From: Natronococcus occultus SP4 | Lineage (GTDB): Archaea > Halobacteriota > Halobacteria > Halobacteriales > Natrialbaceae | Direction: 5' to 3' | DNA length: 64,000 nucleotides | Assembly (NCBI RefSeq): GCF_000328685.1 | Contig: NC_019974.1 | Coordinates: forward strand, 487,001 to 551,000 | Shown here: positions 18,801-27,231 of the stretch, piece after piece | Position numbering within the stretch: position 1 is the stretch's first letter | How the letters are laid out: the number at the start of each line of letters is the position of its first letter | Translations under genes and position numbers: made by a program | The notes under the pieces: generated by a model | Seen by the model: the letters and a program-made list of their open reading frames with translations, nothing else | What the model was told of the DNA's origin: nothing | The model's database searches: none

Positions 18801-19253
18801 GAGCCGATCGAGCTGGACGCCGTCCTCGAGGACGTCCTCGCGGATCTGCAGCTGCGGATCGAGGAGAGCGACGCCGAGATCACGACCGAGTCGCTACCGC
18901 GCATCGAGGGCGACGGGGGCCAGCTCCGGCAGGTGTTCCAGAACCTGCTGGCGAACGCGATCACCTACAGCGGCGACGACCCCCCGCGGATTCACGTCGA
19001 AGCCGAACGAGCCGGCTCCGGGTGGCGGATCGCCGTCCACGACGAGGGGATCGGAATCGAGCCCGACGAGCAGGACCAGGTCTTCGAGGTGTTCCAGCGG
19101 CTCCACAGCCACGAGGAGTACGGCGGAACGGGGATCGGGCTGGCGCTGTGTCGGCGCATCGTCGAGCGCCACGGCGGCGAGATCACGGTCGACTCCGAGC
19201 CCGGTGAGGGCTCGACGTTCACGATCCGCCTACCGGAGGAGCGCGACCGGTAG
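15819..19253 (+). CDS. Multi-PAS sensor histidine kinase (paralogue 1)
   Basis: This 1144-residue soluble kinase without membrane helices has a GAF domain (about 20-170), six PAS domains (about 180-290, 295-410, 415-530, 545-665, 670-790, 800-905), HisKA (about 915-985, phosphoacceptor His in YAASHDLQEPLR) and HATPase_c (about 1010-1144, with NLLANAI, DEGIGI and GGTGIGLALC). Two PAS units share RYRTLAENFPNGVVALFDD, an internal duplication. It is intracellular, so it senses a cytoplasmic or redox/light-type signal; no cognate regulator is adjacent. A paralogue lies inverted at 21428-24124. It opens MDSTSEADAAL from an ATG about 30 nt after a weak TATA. Confidence 0.92.
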   Translation: MDSTSEADAALRRRIRQQEVVADLGQQALETDDLDRLLRDAVVAVAETLTVEYATVLELRSEDDALALRQGVGWREGVIGSATVPVETSSQAGHAPFSAEPVVVDDLRCEEQFFAAELHADRDVGGGISVVIGSAEEPWGVLEAHATEEREFVRHDAEFLERVADVLAAAIDREERRTELEEIHGRISDAFFALDEDWTFTYLNERAHELINPESRELVGRNVWEAFSAATEREFKPKYERAMTDEEAVTFEEYYPEPLDSWFEVRAYPSETGLSVYFRDVTERKERERKLEEARRRYRTLVEHFPNGAVALVDEELRYVTFGGTPSGEVDVAREDLEGERLYEALPAELAELVGPRYERALEGDPSTFEATIGDRTYQFHFVPVRDDDGAVVAAMGLSQDITQRVGIERRLEESEQRYRTLAENFPNGVVALFDDNLEFTLVAGRAFEDLPMEADELEGRHVREIGDGSVADALEPNLQATLEGEESTVELEYADRSWRVHTVPVTDEDGAVVVGLAMAQDVTEQTERARYLQDAKSQLEAATDAGAVGTWEWHVQEDRFVAGPSFARQFGVDPDAAREGVSLEAFVSSIHEDDRERIERKIEAAVESCGEYEAEYRVRNADGELRWVVARGHVECDADGTAITFPGALTDITERKRAERKLQKQREHLETLFEVLPVGVVVAEPDGRLVEANDAAAEIWGGDVFDAESVADYERYDGWWADTGEPIDPGEWTMSRVLEGETVLEPDVVEIETADGDRRTVMIHGMPIRNEAGEVVRGVLTQTDVTERREYRRKLEESEQRYRTLAENFPNGVVALFDDDLRYRAAGGTLVTELGIDRESAVGKTIYERYPDELVETVEPHFEAALEGEETTFEVTYAGRELRAHTIPVRTTGSSRRGMLVVQDVTERKEYQRKLEASNERLEQFAYAASHDLQEPLRMITSYLGLIEERYADALDEDGEEFLEFAVDGAERMREMIDGLLEYSRVETQGEPFEPIELDAVLEDVLADLQLRIEESDAEITTESLPRIEGDGGQLRQVFQNLLANAITYSGDDPPRIHVEAERAGSGWRIAVHDEGIGIEPDEQDQVFEVFQRLHSHEEYGGTGIGLALCRRIVERHGGEITVDSEPGEGSTFTIRLPEERDR
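18720..18802 (+). repeat. 83-bp inverted repeat, copy A (in histidine kinase 1)
   Basis: This stretch covers the end of HisKA and following linker, coding from VDGAERMREMIDGLLEYSR to the GEPFE block. It is identical over 83 bp, in inverse orientation, to 21882-21964 inside the second kinase. Surrounding sequence is similar but diverged. Confidence 0.85.
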
Positions 19254-19257
19254 CCGA

Positions 19258-20070
19258 CTACGACCGTCCGTACCGCTGTGCGTGGTCGGGGCAGAACTCG
19301 GGTTCACGGAGCTGGGCCGCGATCAGGTCCTCGTGGTAGTGGGCGTTGAAGAGCCGACACCCCTCCCGCTCGCAGAAGGCCTCGCCCGTCTCGAGGACGT
19401 GGTACGCCTGCAGGGCGTACCCCTTCAGGGCGTCTGTCGTTCGGGGGTCGTCCTCGATCAGGAAGTCGCCCTCGACGCGGTTCTCGAGGACTTCCCGGGG
19501 CGGAACGTCGCCCGACAGCAGCGAGTGGCGCTGTTTCTCCTTGTAGTAGGCCTCGGGCTTCGCGGGGGCCTCGTAGAGCCCGGGCACCGAGAGCAGCGCC
19601 GGCTGGCCGAGGACGGTCACACGCTTGTGCCAGCGCCCGTCGTGGTCACCCCAGGTGCCGATCGCCCGATCGAGGAGTGCGACGTGTAGCGTCTCGAGTC
19701 CTCGCTCCTCGGGCGGGAGCGCGCTGTTTAACGCGCGCTGGACCTGCCGGCCGTCGTAGAGGACACCTCCCTCGCGCTCGGGGTTCTCGAGGGCGCGTTC
19801 CTCGTATCGGATCGTTCCCAGCATCGTGTTCCCGGTCTCGCGGTCGTACGGCGAGCGGACCCGCGCCTCGGCGAACCGTTCGGCGAGCTCGTCGGTCCGG
19901 TGGACGTCGAGGAACCGATCTCGGACCGAGACCTCCGCTTCGACGCGGTCCGCGAGCCAGGCCGCGATCGCGTCCGCGTCGACGGTTCCACCGTCCTCGT
20001 GTGGCGGTTCTGACCCCTCTCCGTCGCCGCCTCTCGCGGGCGCCCGATAGATGATCGCTCGATCGACCAT
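19258..20070 (-). CDS. DUF6775-family putative metallopeptidase
   Basis: This 270-residue protein matches my memory of the archaeal DUF6775 family: LHVALLDRAIGTW, RWHKRVTVLGQPALLSVPG, LYEAPAKPEAYY and, near the C-terminus, the Cys/His cluster FCEREGCRLFNAHYHEDL then FCPDHAQRYG. Those Cys and His could bind zinc. No HExxH is present, so peptidase activity is only the family's putative label. Convergent with histidine kinase 1 with a 4-bp gap. Confidence 0.7.
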   Translation of the reverse strand: MVDRAIIYRAPARGGDGEGSEPPHEDGGTVDADAIAAWLADRVEAEVSVRDRFLDVHRTDELAERFAEARVRSPYDRETGNTMLGTIRYEERALENPEREGGVLYDGRQVQRALNSALPPEERGLETLHVALLDRAIGTWGDHDGRWHKRVTVLGQPALLSVPGLYEAPAKPEAYYKEKQRHSLLSGDVPPREVLENRVEGDFLIEDDPRTTDALKGYALQAYHVLETGEAFCEREGCRLFNAHYHEDLIAAQLREPEFCPDHAQRYGRS

Positions 20071-20127
20071 GTATTACCTAGTCGTACCACGGAGTGAATC
20101 AGTTACGGTCCCGCGGTCGCCGACCGA

Positions 20128-20135
20128 TTTATATT
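20128..20135 (+). promoter_or_regulatory. TATA box of the 20162 gene
   Basis: TTTATATT ends 27 nt before the ATG, the distance expected for a leaderless haloarchaeal transcript starting at or next to the start codon. Confidence 0.6.
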
Positions 20136-20161
20136 GCCGTCGGTCGTTCACTTCTACAAAC

Positions 20162-20446
20162 ATGTTTCCGCCGGTACTCTCGAACGAGTCGATCCTCACC
20201 GACGAGATGAACCCGCTCACGCGGGCGTACCACGACGCGGTCGTCTACGACGAGGTCGACGCCGAGGACCCCCTCTACGAGGGGCCGCTGGTGATCTACG
20301 CCAACGGCTGGCTCGAGCTCGAGGGGAACCGACTGCTCTCGCCGAGCGCGGTCCACCACGTCGATATCTACGACGACGAGCGTCCGCCTGCGGCAGACGA
20401 CGACCGCGACGACGATCGGCGAACTGGACGGTCCGGCCCCCGGTAG
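20162..20446 (+). CDS. Conserved short haloarchaeal protein of unknown function
   Basis: This 94-residue protein begins MFPPVLSNESILTDEM and has a compact middle (DPLYEGPLVIYANGWLELEG, a possible beta hairpin) and a charged Asp/Arg tail. No family is recognised. The start at 20162 is favoured over in-frame upstream codons because the strong TATA box at 20128-20135 would put the transcript start at this ATG. Confidence 0.65.
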   Translation: MFPPVLSNESILTDEMNPLTRAYHDAVVYDEVDAEDPLYEGPLVIYANGWLELEGNRLLSPSAVHHVDIYDDERPPAADDDRDDDRRTGRSGPR

Positions 20447-20469
20447 TCGCCCCGGGTGTCGGCTCCGAG

Positions 20470-21372
20470 TCACCCCTCCAGAAACGACGGCGTCGTCGGC
20501 TCTTCTTGCTCTGCCTCCCGCCAGGTGTGCTCGGGCTCCCAGCCTAGTTCCGCTCGAGCTTTCGTTGTCGCAAACGCCGCGTCCTCGCCCTCAAGGGTGC
20601 AGTTCGGGGGCAGGTCGTCGTAGACGTCCTCGATCGCCGCCGCTGTAGGTCGGCCGAGGTAGTTCTCCGCCGCGACCGCGAGGTAGGCCTCGTGACCCTC
20701 GCGGTCGGCCGTGAGCGCGGCGTCGACCAGCGAAACCAGATCCCGGACGTCGACGTACGACCAGAAGTTGCCGCTCCCCTGATCCCCGGGTGCGGTCGTT
20801 TCGGGGTCGAACGCCTCTCTGACTCGGGCGAGCTGTTGGCTGCCGGGGTAGCTCACCCACGCGGGACGCAGCGACGTTACCGGCACGTCGAACACCCGGA
20901 CCGTGCGCTCGGCGATCACCTCGCCGACGAGCTTCGAGGTTCCGTAGGGATCCTCCGGGCGTTGCGGGTGGGCCTCGTCGATCGGCAGGTAATCGGGCAG
21001 GGAGGGGGTCGCCGCGAACGGCATCCCGTAGGTGCTCTCGCTGGAGGTCCAGATCACCTCCGCGTTCGTCCGTCCGGCGGCCTCGAGGACGTGGTAGGTG
21101 CTCAGGACGTTCGTCTCGAAGGTCTCGCCGCCCGCACGGATCCCCATCGCCGGGATCCCGGCGCAGTGGACGACGGCGTCGGGATCGGGATCGCGGAGCA
21201 GCTCCCTGGCGACGCCCTGGTCGGTCAGATCCCCCGCGAGAAAGGTCGCGTGCTCCCGCTTGCCGGGCGGGCGTTCGAGGTCGACGCCGACGACCTCGTG
21301 GCCCGCGCTCGCGAGCCCATCGACGATCCAGCTGCCGATCCCACCGGTCGCACCGGTGACGACGACGTGCAT
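20470..21372 (-). CDS. NAD(P)-dependent epimerase/dehydratase (extended SDR)
   Basis: This 300-residue extended short-chain dehydrogenase has the NAD-binding motif VVTGATGGIGSWIV at residues 4-17, the acidic D32-region (VVGVDLERPP), the strand VVHCAGIPA, the catalytic Ser in TSSESTYG and the YGTSK pair (Tyr and Lys). It probably acts on a nucleotide sugar or related substrate. I chose ATG 21372 (MHVVVTGATG); the same frame stays open upstream into the kinase gene but only as a shadow. It lies 55 bp from histidine kinase 2 on the same strand. Confidence 0.9.
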   Translation of the reverse strand: MHVVVTGATGGIGSWIVDGLASAGHEVVGVDLERPPGKREHATFLAGDLTDQGVARELLRDPDPDAVVHCAGIPAMGIRAGGETFETNVLSTYHVLEAAGRTNAEVIWTSSESTYGMPFAATPSLPDYLPIDEAHPQRPEDPYGTSKLVGEVIAERTVRVFDVPVTSLRPAWVSYPGSQQLARVREAFDPETTAPGDQGSGNFWSYVDVRDLVSLVDAALTADREGHEAYLAVAAENYLGRPTAAAIEDVYDDLPPNCTLEGEDAAFATTKARAELGWEPEHTWREAEQEEPTTPSFLEG

Positions 21373-21427
21373 GCTCGAGTCGACTCGATCCCGGGGAAAA
21401 ACCGTGGGGGTTCCCGCCCGACCCCGC

Positions 21428-24124
21428 TCACTCCGGTTCGTCGGCCGCGGGGAGCGTAATCGTAAACGTCGAGCCTTCGCCGGGCTCGGAGTCGACGGCG
21501 ATCTCGCCGTCGTGGCGCTCGACGATGCGCTGACACAGCGCCAGCCCGATTCCCGTCCCCTCGTACTCCTCGGCGGAGTGCAGGCGGTCGAACACCTGGA
21601 AGACCCGGTGCTGATCCTCCGGATCGATCCCGATCCCCTCGTCGCTGACCGAGATCGTCCACTCGGCGCCCCGTCGGTCCGCGTCGACGTGTACTCGCGG
21701 CGGTTTTTCGCCGCTGTAGGTGATCGCGTTCTCGAGTAGGTTCTGAAGCACCTGCCGGAGCTGGCTCCCGTCGCCGCGGACCCGCGGGAGCGTCCCGGTC
21801 GTGATCTCGGCGCCGCTCTCCTCGATCCGCAGCTGCAGATCCGCGAGGACGTCCTCAAGAACGTCCTCGAGGGCGACGGGTTCGAACGGTTCGCCCTGGG
21901 TCTCGACGCGAGAGTACTCCAGCAGCCCGTCGATCATCTCGCGCATCCGCTCGGCGCCGTCGACCGCGTACGCGATGAACTCCTCGCCGTCCTCGTCGAG
22001 CGCCTCGGCGTACCGCTCCTCGATGAGTCCGAGGTAGCTGGTGACCATCCGCAGGGGTTCCTGCAGGTCGTGGCTGGCGGCGTAGGCGAACTGTTCGAGG
22101 CGTTCGTTCGAGGCCTCCAGCTGGCGCCGGCGCTCCTTGAGCCGCTCCTCCAGTCGCTTCCGGTCGGTGATATCGGCGATGATCCCCTCCACGTCGATGA
22201 CGGCCCCCTCCTCGTCGAAGAGTGCGCGGCCACGGTCCCTGACCCACCGCACGTCGCCGTCGGCCGTCTCGATGCGGTAGGTCTCCGAGAAGGGCTCTCC
22301 CTTCGCCGCCTGCTGGTTGACGGTCTCCCAGAGCCGTTCGCGATCGCTCTCGACCATCACATCCTCGCCCCAGCTGAGCTCGCCGCTCTCGAGGACGTCG
22401 GGATCGTACCCGGTTAGAGCCTCGCAGGCGTCGCTGACGAACGTCATGGGCCAGCCGCGCTCGGTCTTGCAGCGGTAGACCATCCCGGGGACGTTTTCGA
22501 TCAGCGTCGAGAGCCGGCGCTCGCGCATTCGGAGCTGGCGCTCTCGCTCCTTCCGCTCGGTGATATCCTGGGCGATGGTCATCCCGCCGAAGACGTCGCC
22601 GTCGCCGTCGGTGATCGGCACGACGTGGACGACCCACTCCCGGTCGGCGTACTCGAGCTCGACCTCTCGGGACTCGCCCCCGAGGGCGGCCCGGAAGGCT
22701 CCCTCGAGGCTCCGGCCGATCCCGTCGGGCCAGACCTCCTGGACGGGCTGGCCCTCGATCTCGGTTGCCGACACCGGCAGCGTATCGAACGTTCGTCCCG
22801 CCGCGAGCGTGTACCGCAGGTCGTCGTCGAACAGCGTCACGATCCCGTTGGGGACGTTCTCGGCGAGCGTTCGGTACTGCTGCTGGGACTGTCTGAGCCG
22901 GCGCTCGCGTCGCCTGCGGTCGGTGATGTCGCGGGCGACGGCGATCATGTAGCCGTCGTCGACTCCGACGTAGCTGACGTTGACTTCCGCCGGGTAGGTC
23001 GTTCCGTCCTTTCGCTCGTGGACCCCCTCGATCGTCACGGCGTCCTCGAGTGCGACGTCCTCGACGTGGTCGCGCCACGCCTCGACGTCGGCGAACCGTC
23101 GTTCGATGTCGGGGACCGCGAGCGCGAGCAGCTCGTCCCGGTCGTAGCCGAGCCGGCGACAGGCCGTCTCGTTTGCGTCGAGGATCCGTCCCGTCTCCGA
23201 CTCGATCACCAGAACGACGTCGTTCGAGTGATCCAGCAGCGTCCGGAACAGCTCGAGCTCCCGCTCGCGTTCCTTGCGGTCGGTGACGTCCCGGAAGTAT
23301 ACCGACAGCCCCGTCTCGGAGGGGTAGGCCCGCACCTCGAACCAGCTGTCCAGCGGCTCCGGGTAGTACTCCTCGAACGTGACCGTCTCCGTCTCGGTCA
23401 TCGCACGCTCGTACTTCGGTTTGAACTGCCGCTCGAGGGCGGACGAGAACGTCTCCCAGACGTTCCTGCCGACGAGCTCCCGATCGTCGGGGTTGATCAG
23501 CTCGTGGGCTCGCTCGTTGAGGTAGGTAAACTCCCAGTCCTCGTCGAGCGCGAAAAATGCGTCCGAGATCCGACCGTAGGTGTCCTCGAACTGCCGACGG
23601 CTCCGTCGGTTCTCGATCGCCGTCCCGAGGACGGCTGCGACGCTTTCGACGAAGCTGGCGTCGTGTGGGATGAATGACCGGGCGTCGGTCGCGTACGCCC
23701 CCAGCACGCCCCAGGGCTCCTCAGCGGAACCGATCCGGACGCCGATCCCGCCGACGACGCCGTGATCGGCGAACAGCTCGGGGCTGTGGACGCGCTCCTC
23801 GCCACGGACGTCCTCGACGAGGAACGGCTCCTTGCACCGAAGCACCTCGCCGACGAGCGTGTCGGCGCTCGCCGGAACCGTCGCCGAACCGACCAGTCCC
23901 GCACGCCAGCCGGCGCCCGCCCGGAGCAACGCCTCGTCGGCGGTGCGAAACTCGAGGACGGCCGCGCGCTCGACCGCAAGCCCCTCGGTGAGGGCGTCCG
24001 CCGCTTCGTCGAGCAGCGCCTCGAGATCGTCCGTCTCGAGCGCCCGTTGGCCGAGATCGGCGACGACCTCCTGTCGCCGTGTTCGCGTACAGACGTCGGG
24101 ACTGTTCGACGAGGACGACTCCAT
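21428..24124 (-). CDS. Multi-PAS sensor histidine kinase (paralogue 2)
   Basis: This 898-residue soluble kinase has a GAF domain (about 18-175), four PAS domains (about 180-292, 297-415, 420-535, 545-665), HisKA (about 672-745, His in YAASHDLQEPLR) and HATPase_c (about 770-898, with NLLENAI, DEGIGI and GTGIGLALC). It is a paralogue of the kinase at 15819-19253: the GAF, first PAS (LNERAHELINP, YYPEPLDSWFEVRAYPSE) and kinase core align closely, while the middle PAS domains differ in number and type. It is read in the opposite direction. A TATA box at 24152-24158 suggests a leaderless transcript from the ATG. Confidence 0.92.
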   Translation of the reverse strand: MESSSSNSPDVCTRTRRQEVVADLGQRALETDDLEALLDEAADALTEGLAVERAAVLEFRTADEALLRAGAGWRAGLVGSATVPASADTLVGEVLRCKEPFLVEDVRGEERVHSPELFADHGVVGGIGVRIGSAEEPWGVLGAYATDARSFIPHDASFVESVAAVLGTAIENRRSRRQFEDTYGRISDAFFALDEDWEFTYLNERAHELINPDDRELVGRNVWETFSSALERQFKPKYERAMTETETVTFEEYYPEPLDSWFEVRAYPSETGLSVYFRDVTDRKERERELELFRTLLDHSNDVVLVIESETGRILDANETACRRLGYDRDELLALAVPDIERRFADVEAWRDHVEDVALEDAVTIEGVHERKDGTTYPAEVNVSYVGVDDGYMIAVARDITDRRRRERRLRQSQQQYRTLAENVPNGIVTLFDDDLRYTLAAGRTFDTLPVSATEIEGQPVQEVWPDGIGRSLEGAFRAALGGESREVELEYADREWVVHVVPITDGDGDVFGGMTIAQDITERKERERQLRMRERRLSTLIENVPGMVYRCKTERGWPMTFVSDACEALTGYDPDVLESGELSWGEDVMVESDRERLWETVNQQAAKGEPFSETYRIETADGDVRWVRDRGRALFDEEGAVIDVEGIIADITDRKRLEERLKERRRQLEASNERLEQFAYAASHDLQEPLRMVTSYLGLIEERYAEALDEDGEEFIAYAVDGAERMREMIDGLLEYSRVETQGEPFEPVALEDVLEDVLADLQLRIEESGAEITTGTLPRVRGDGSQLRQVLQNLLENAITYSGEKPPRVHVDADRRGAEWTISVSDEGIGIDPEDQHRVFQVFDRLHSAEEYEGTGIGLALCQRIVERHDGEIAVDSEPGEGSTFTITLPAADEPE
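21882..21964 (-). repeat. 83-bp inverted repeat, copy B (in histidine kinase 2)
   Basis: This is the reverse complement of 18720-18802 with no mismatch over 83 bp. It encodes the same VDGAERMREMIDGLLEYSR-containing stretch in kinase 2. Identity stops abruptly at both ends (third-codon changes). Confidence 0.85.
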
Positions 24125-24151
24125 TCTCGTCTACGATAGCCGAACTGTAGG

Positions 24152-24158
24152 TATAAAA
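24152..24158 (-). promoter_or_regulatory. TATA box of histidine kinase 2
   Basis: On the minus strand GATTTTATACC lies about 28-34 nt before the ATG at 24124, consistent with a leaderless mRNA. Confidence 0.55.
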
Positions 24159-24215
24159 TCTGTGTCGTTCGGTTCGTCACGATTCCGACCGACGGTCGAC
24201 AAAGACGACTCCGTC

Positions 24216-25145
24216 TCAGTCGTCGGCCGGCGTCGCCCGCGAGGTCACGTCGACGGGCTCGGCGTCGACCCCGAGCTCGTCGATGGCCTCCTGGGCTGCG
24301 CGTTTCCCCGAAACGAGCATGGCGCCGAAGGTCGGCCCCATGCGGGGCAGGCCGTAGGTCGTCGCGGTCGCCATTCCCGTTGCGATCAGCCCGTCGTGGA
24401 CGAGGCCGGTGTGTTCGACGACGGCGTCCTCGCTCTTGCCGACCCACATCGAGTCGTGGCCGGGCGAGTCGTGGCCGGGCGCGCCGTAGCTGTCGTCGTC
24501 GGTCTGGTCCATGCCGGTCGCGGAGGCCTCAGCGTCGCCGATGCCGGGTGCGTCCAAGACGCCGCGCTCGTCGAGTTTCTTGACTGCCATCGCGTCGTGG
24601 CCCGTCGCGTCGATGACGAGGTCGGCCTCGACGGCGATCGGGTCGACACACGTAATTTCGCGTGGCAGTGCGTGGACCGGCGTCCAGTTCATCACGATCC
24701 CCGAGACCTTGTGGTCCTCGCGGATGACGATGTCCGTGAACTCGGTCATGTTCTGCATCTTCGCGCCCGCGTCACAGGCAGCCTTGATCAGCCCCGAACA
24801 GGCTTCCGGCCCGTTCGCGACGTAGAGATCCTCGCTGTCCTGGGACTCCTTGTAGGAAACCTCGAGTTCCTCGAGGATCCCCTGGGCGGGATCGCGTACG
24901 GTGACCTTGTTCATCAGGAAGCCGCCGAGCCAGAACCCGCCGCCGAGATAGTTGTTCTTCTCGACGACCATCGTCTTGACCCCGCGCTCGGAGAGCTCCT
25001 TGGCGGCGGTCAGCCCCGAGGGGCCGCCGCCGACGATGATGACGTCCGAGTCCGAGAAGTCCATGAACTCCTCGGTCCACTCCTGACCGATCGCACGGGT
25101 TACGTCCGCTTCACCGACGTCGCTGAACTGATCGAACTCGCTCAT
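24216..25145 (-). CDS. thi4: Thi4 thiazole synthase, cysteine-donor type
   Basis: This 309-residue Thi4 enzyme makes the adenosine-diphospho thiazole precursor of thiamine from NAD and glycine. The dinucleotide-binding motif is [18 protein letters not shown] (about residues 34-51), then [16 protein letters not shown]. The sulfur-donor position holds Cys166 in REITCVDP, matching the essential Cys of Haloferax Thi4 and the suicide Cys of yeast Thi4, rather than the His of methanogen enzymes. The C-terminal [18 protein letters not shown] is intact. It is probably repressed by the ThiR-like protein at 13664; I could not define an operator. Confidence 0.93.
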   Translation of the reverse strand: MSEFDQFSDVGEADVTRAIGQEWTEEFMDFSDSDVIIVGGGPSGLTAAKELSERGVKTMVVEKNNYLGGGFWLGGFLMNKVTVRDPAQGILEELEVSYKESQDSEDLYVANGPEACSGLIKAACDAGAKMQNMTEFTDIVIREDHKVSGIVMNWTPVHALPREITCVDPIAVEADLVIDATGHDAMAVKKLDERGVLDAPGIGDAEASATGMDQTDDDSYGAPGHDSPGHDSMWVGKSEDAVVEHTGLVHDGLIATGMATATTYGLPRMGPTFGAMLVSGKRAAQEAIDELGVDAEPVDVTSRATPADD

Positions 25146-25249
25146 ACGACTAGGTGGTAACAGCGGGTGGTGAAAAGTGTGTCGAGACCCGTCGGCTGGC
25201 TGACTGAAACCCGTACCCTCAATACCCGCGGCTGCAAACGAGCGACTCG

Positions 25250-25639
25250 ATGTATCGCCGCGCGTTCCTGGCGCTCGCCGCCGCGGTGTCGGTGTCGGGC
25301 TGTCTCGAGTACTTCACCGAGGACGCCGAGGAGATCACCGAACCCGGCGACGTCGAGATCGTCTGGGACGACCTCGTGCGCGACGACCCCGGAACCGACG
25401 AGGAGCGCGTCTACGTCTGGGGAGTCGTCAGGAACGCGGGCGAGCGGACCCTCTCGTACGTCGAGATCCGGGTCACGTTTTTCGACGCCGAGGGCGAGGA
25501 GCTAGAGAGCGTCATCGAGAACGTCGAGGAGAACGTCGCCGAGGACGAGGAGTGGCCGTTCGACGCCGAGTTCCCCCACTTCGGCGAGGCCGCCGCCGCG
25601 GTCGCAGACTACGAACTCGAGCCGGCGACGGGTGTCTGA
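25250..25639 (+). CDS. FxLYD-type lipoprotein
   Basis: This is a 129-residue exported lipoprotein: [18 protein letters not shown] is a short signal with a lipobox (Cys18). The mature part is a single beta-sandwich with [20 protein letters not shown] and the F-x-D-x-E-G-E turn typical of FxLYD domains. Function unknown; such domains are common in haloarchaeal lipoproteins. A related gene is at 42013. Confidence 0.75.
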   Translation: MYRRAFLALAAAVSVSGCLEYFTEDAEEITEPGDVEIVWDDLVRDDPGTDEERVYVWGVVRNAGERTLSYVEIRVTFFDAEGEELESVIENVEENVAEDEEWPFDAEFPHFGEAAAAVADYELEPATGV

Positions 25640-25708
25640 CGTGTCCGTTCCGACAGCGAGCCGACGACCGCCCCCGACGTGCCGCACCCACCGACACCAC
25701 ACGCAGCC

Positions 25709-27229
25709 ATGACCGATCAGGACGAGGGCGTCACCACGCTCGCCAGGCAGGGCAGCATCACGTTCGTCGGGAACGTGATCAACGGGGTGCTGGGCTTCGC
25801 GATCGTCATGTTGATGACGCGGTTCGTCAGCCCCTCTGTCTACGGGCTGTTCGTCCTGGCGACGTCGGTCATCCTCTTCATGCAGGTGTTCGCGAACCTC
25901 GGGCTCCCACTCGCGATCGACTACTTCGTCCCCCAGCACCTCGACGCCGGGGACCGCGGGAAGGCCAAGGGCGTGATCGTCCAGGTGACCGCGACCGTCC
26001 TCGTGACCTCGTCGCTCGTCGCGCTCGTGCTCGCGCTCGGCGCCGGCGCGCTGGCCGAGTTCTTCCAGGAGCCGCCGCTGCGGGTCGGACTTCTCCTGCT
26101 TTCGGTGACGATTCCGATGCTGGCGATCTACAACGTCTTGCTGACCTCCTACTACAGCATCAAGAAGCTCCAGTACCGGGTGATCATGCGCGACCTCGTG
26201 CGGCCGATCGTCCGTTTTGCCGTCACCGCGGGGCTCCTGCTGGCCGGGTTCGGGCTGCTCGGGCTGGTCGCCGGCTACATCGTCGGCCTGTTCGTCGCGA
26301 TCACGGTCGGCGCCGCCGTCTTCACCTACAAGGCCTGGGACCTCCTGACGACGGAGATCGAACTCGTCGCCACCGGCCCGCTCGTGCGGTACTCGGTACC
26401 GCTGGCGATGACCAGCGTCGTCTTCGTCCTGATGGGCCACGTCGACTACTTCGTGCTCGGCTTCTTCCTCGACTCCGACGACGTCGGGATCTATCGAGTC
26501 GGCTACATGCTGGGATCGGGGCTGATGATCATCTTCAACTCGCTGTCGCCCGTGTTCAAACCCCTGATCGCCGAGAGCCGGGACGATATCGAGCTGGTCG
26601 AACAGCGGTTCCGGATCATGGCCCGCTGGATCGCCGGTATCACCCTGCCGGTCGCCATCTTCCTCTCGCTTGGCGCGAGCTCCTACCTCGCCGTGCTGTA
26701 CACGCCCCAGTACGCCGAGGCCGCGGCGGTCGTCGCCCTGCTGGCAGCCGCCTTCCTGTTCAACGTCACCTTCGGTGGCCCCGACGGCTCCCTGCTGCAG
26801 GGCCTTGGCTACTCGCGGTTCGTCTTCGCCAACACGCTCGTGCTTTTCGGGGCGAACCTGGTGGTCTCGTTCACGCTCGTTCCGTTCCTCGGCATGGAGG
26901 GCGCCGCGATCGGCTCGGCGACCGCCCTGTTTCTCGTCGGCGGGCTCACCCTCGTCGAGATCTACTCCCTCGACGGAATCCATCCCTTCACCCGGGACTT
27001 CGCCAAGGTCGTCGGCGCCGGCCTCCCGGCGACCGTCGCCGGCGCACCCGTCGTCTACGTCCTCGAGTCGGATTACGTGATCGCCGCCGTCCTCCCGATC
27101 GTCGTCGTCGGCACCTACGCAGGGACGCTCGTGCTCACCGACGCGTTTACCGACGACGACGCCCAGATGGCCGCGGCGTTCAGCCCGACGCTTCGCAAGT
27201 GGCTCCCCGTCGGCGGCTCCGGCCAGTGA
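25709..27229 (+). CDS. Oligosaccharide flippase (Wzx/MVF family)
   Basis: This 506-residue membrane protein has about 14 predicted helices. The N-terminal block ARQGSITFVGNVINGVLGFA and the LMGHVDYFVLGFFLDSDDVG segment are typical of the polysaccharide-export/flippase branch of the MOP superfamily. It probably moves lipid-linked sugars across the membrane for glycosylation or surface polymers, but no glycosyltransferases are adjacent. ATG 25709 (MTDQDEGVTTLARQG) is chosen because the first helix starts shortly after. It ends 2 bp before the convergent MATE gene. Confidence 0.85.
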   Translation: MTDQDEGVTTLARQGSITFVGNVINGVLGFAIVMLMTRFVSPSVYGLFVLATSVILFMQVFANLGLPLAIDYFVPQHLDAGDRGKAKGVIVQVTATVLVTSSLVALVLALGAGALAEFFQEPPLRVGLLLLSVTIPMLAIYNVLLTSYYSIKKLQYRVIMRDLVRPIVRFAVTAGLLLAGFGLLGLVAGYIVGLFVAITVGAAVFTYKAWDLLTTEIELVATGPLVRYSVPLAMTSVVFVLMGHVDYFVLGFFLDSDDVGIYRVGYMLGSGLMIIFNSLSPVFKPLIAESRDDIELVEQRFRIMARWIAGITLPVAIFLSLGASSYLAVLYTPQYAEAAAVVALLAAAFLFNVTFGGPDGSLLQGLGYSRFVFANTLVLFGANLVVSFTLVPFLGMEGAAIGSATALFLVGGLTLVEIYSLDGIHPFTRDFAKVVGAGLPATVAGAPVVYVLESDYVIAAVLPIVVVGTYAGTLVLTDAFTDDDAQMAAAFSPTLRKWLPVGGSGQ

Positions 27230-27231
27230 GG

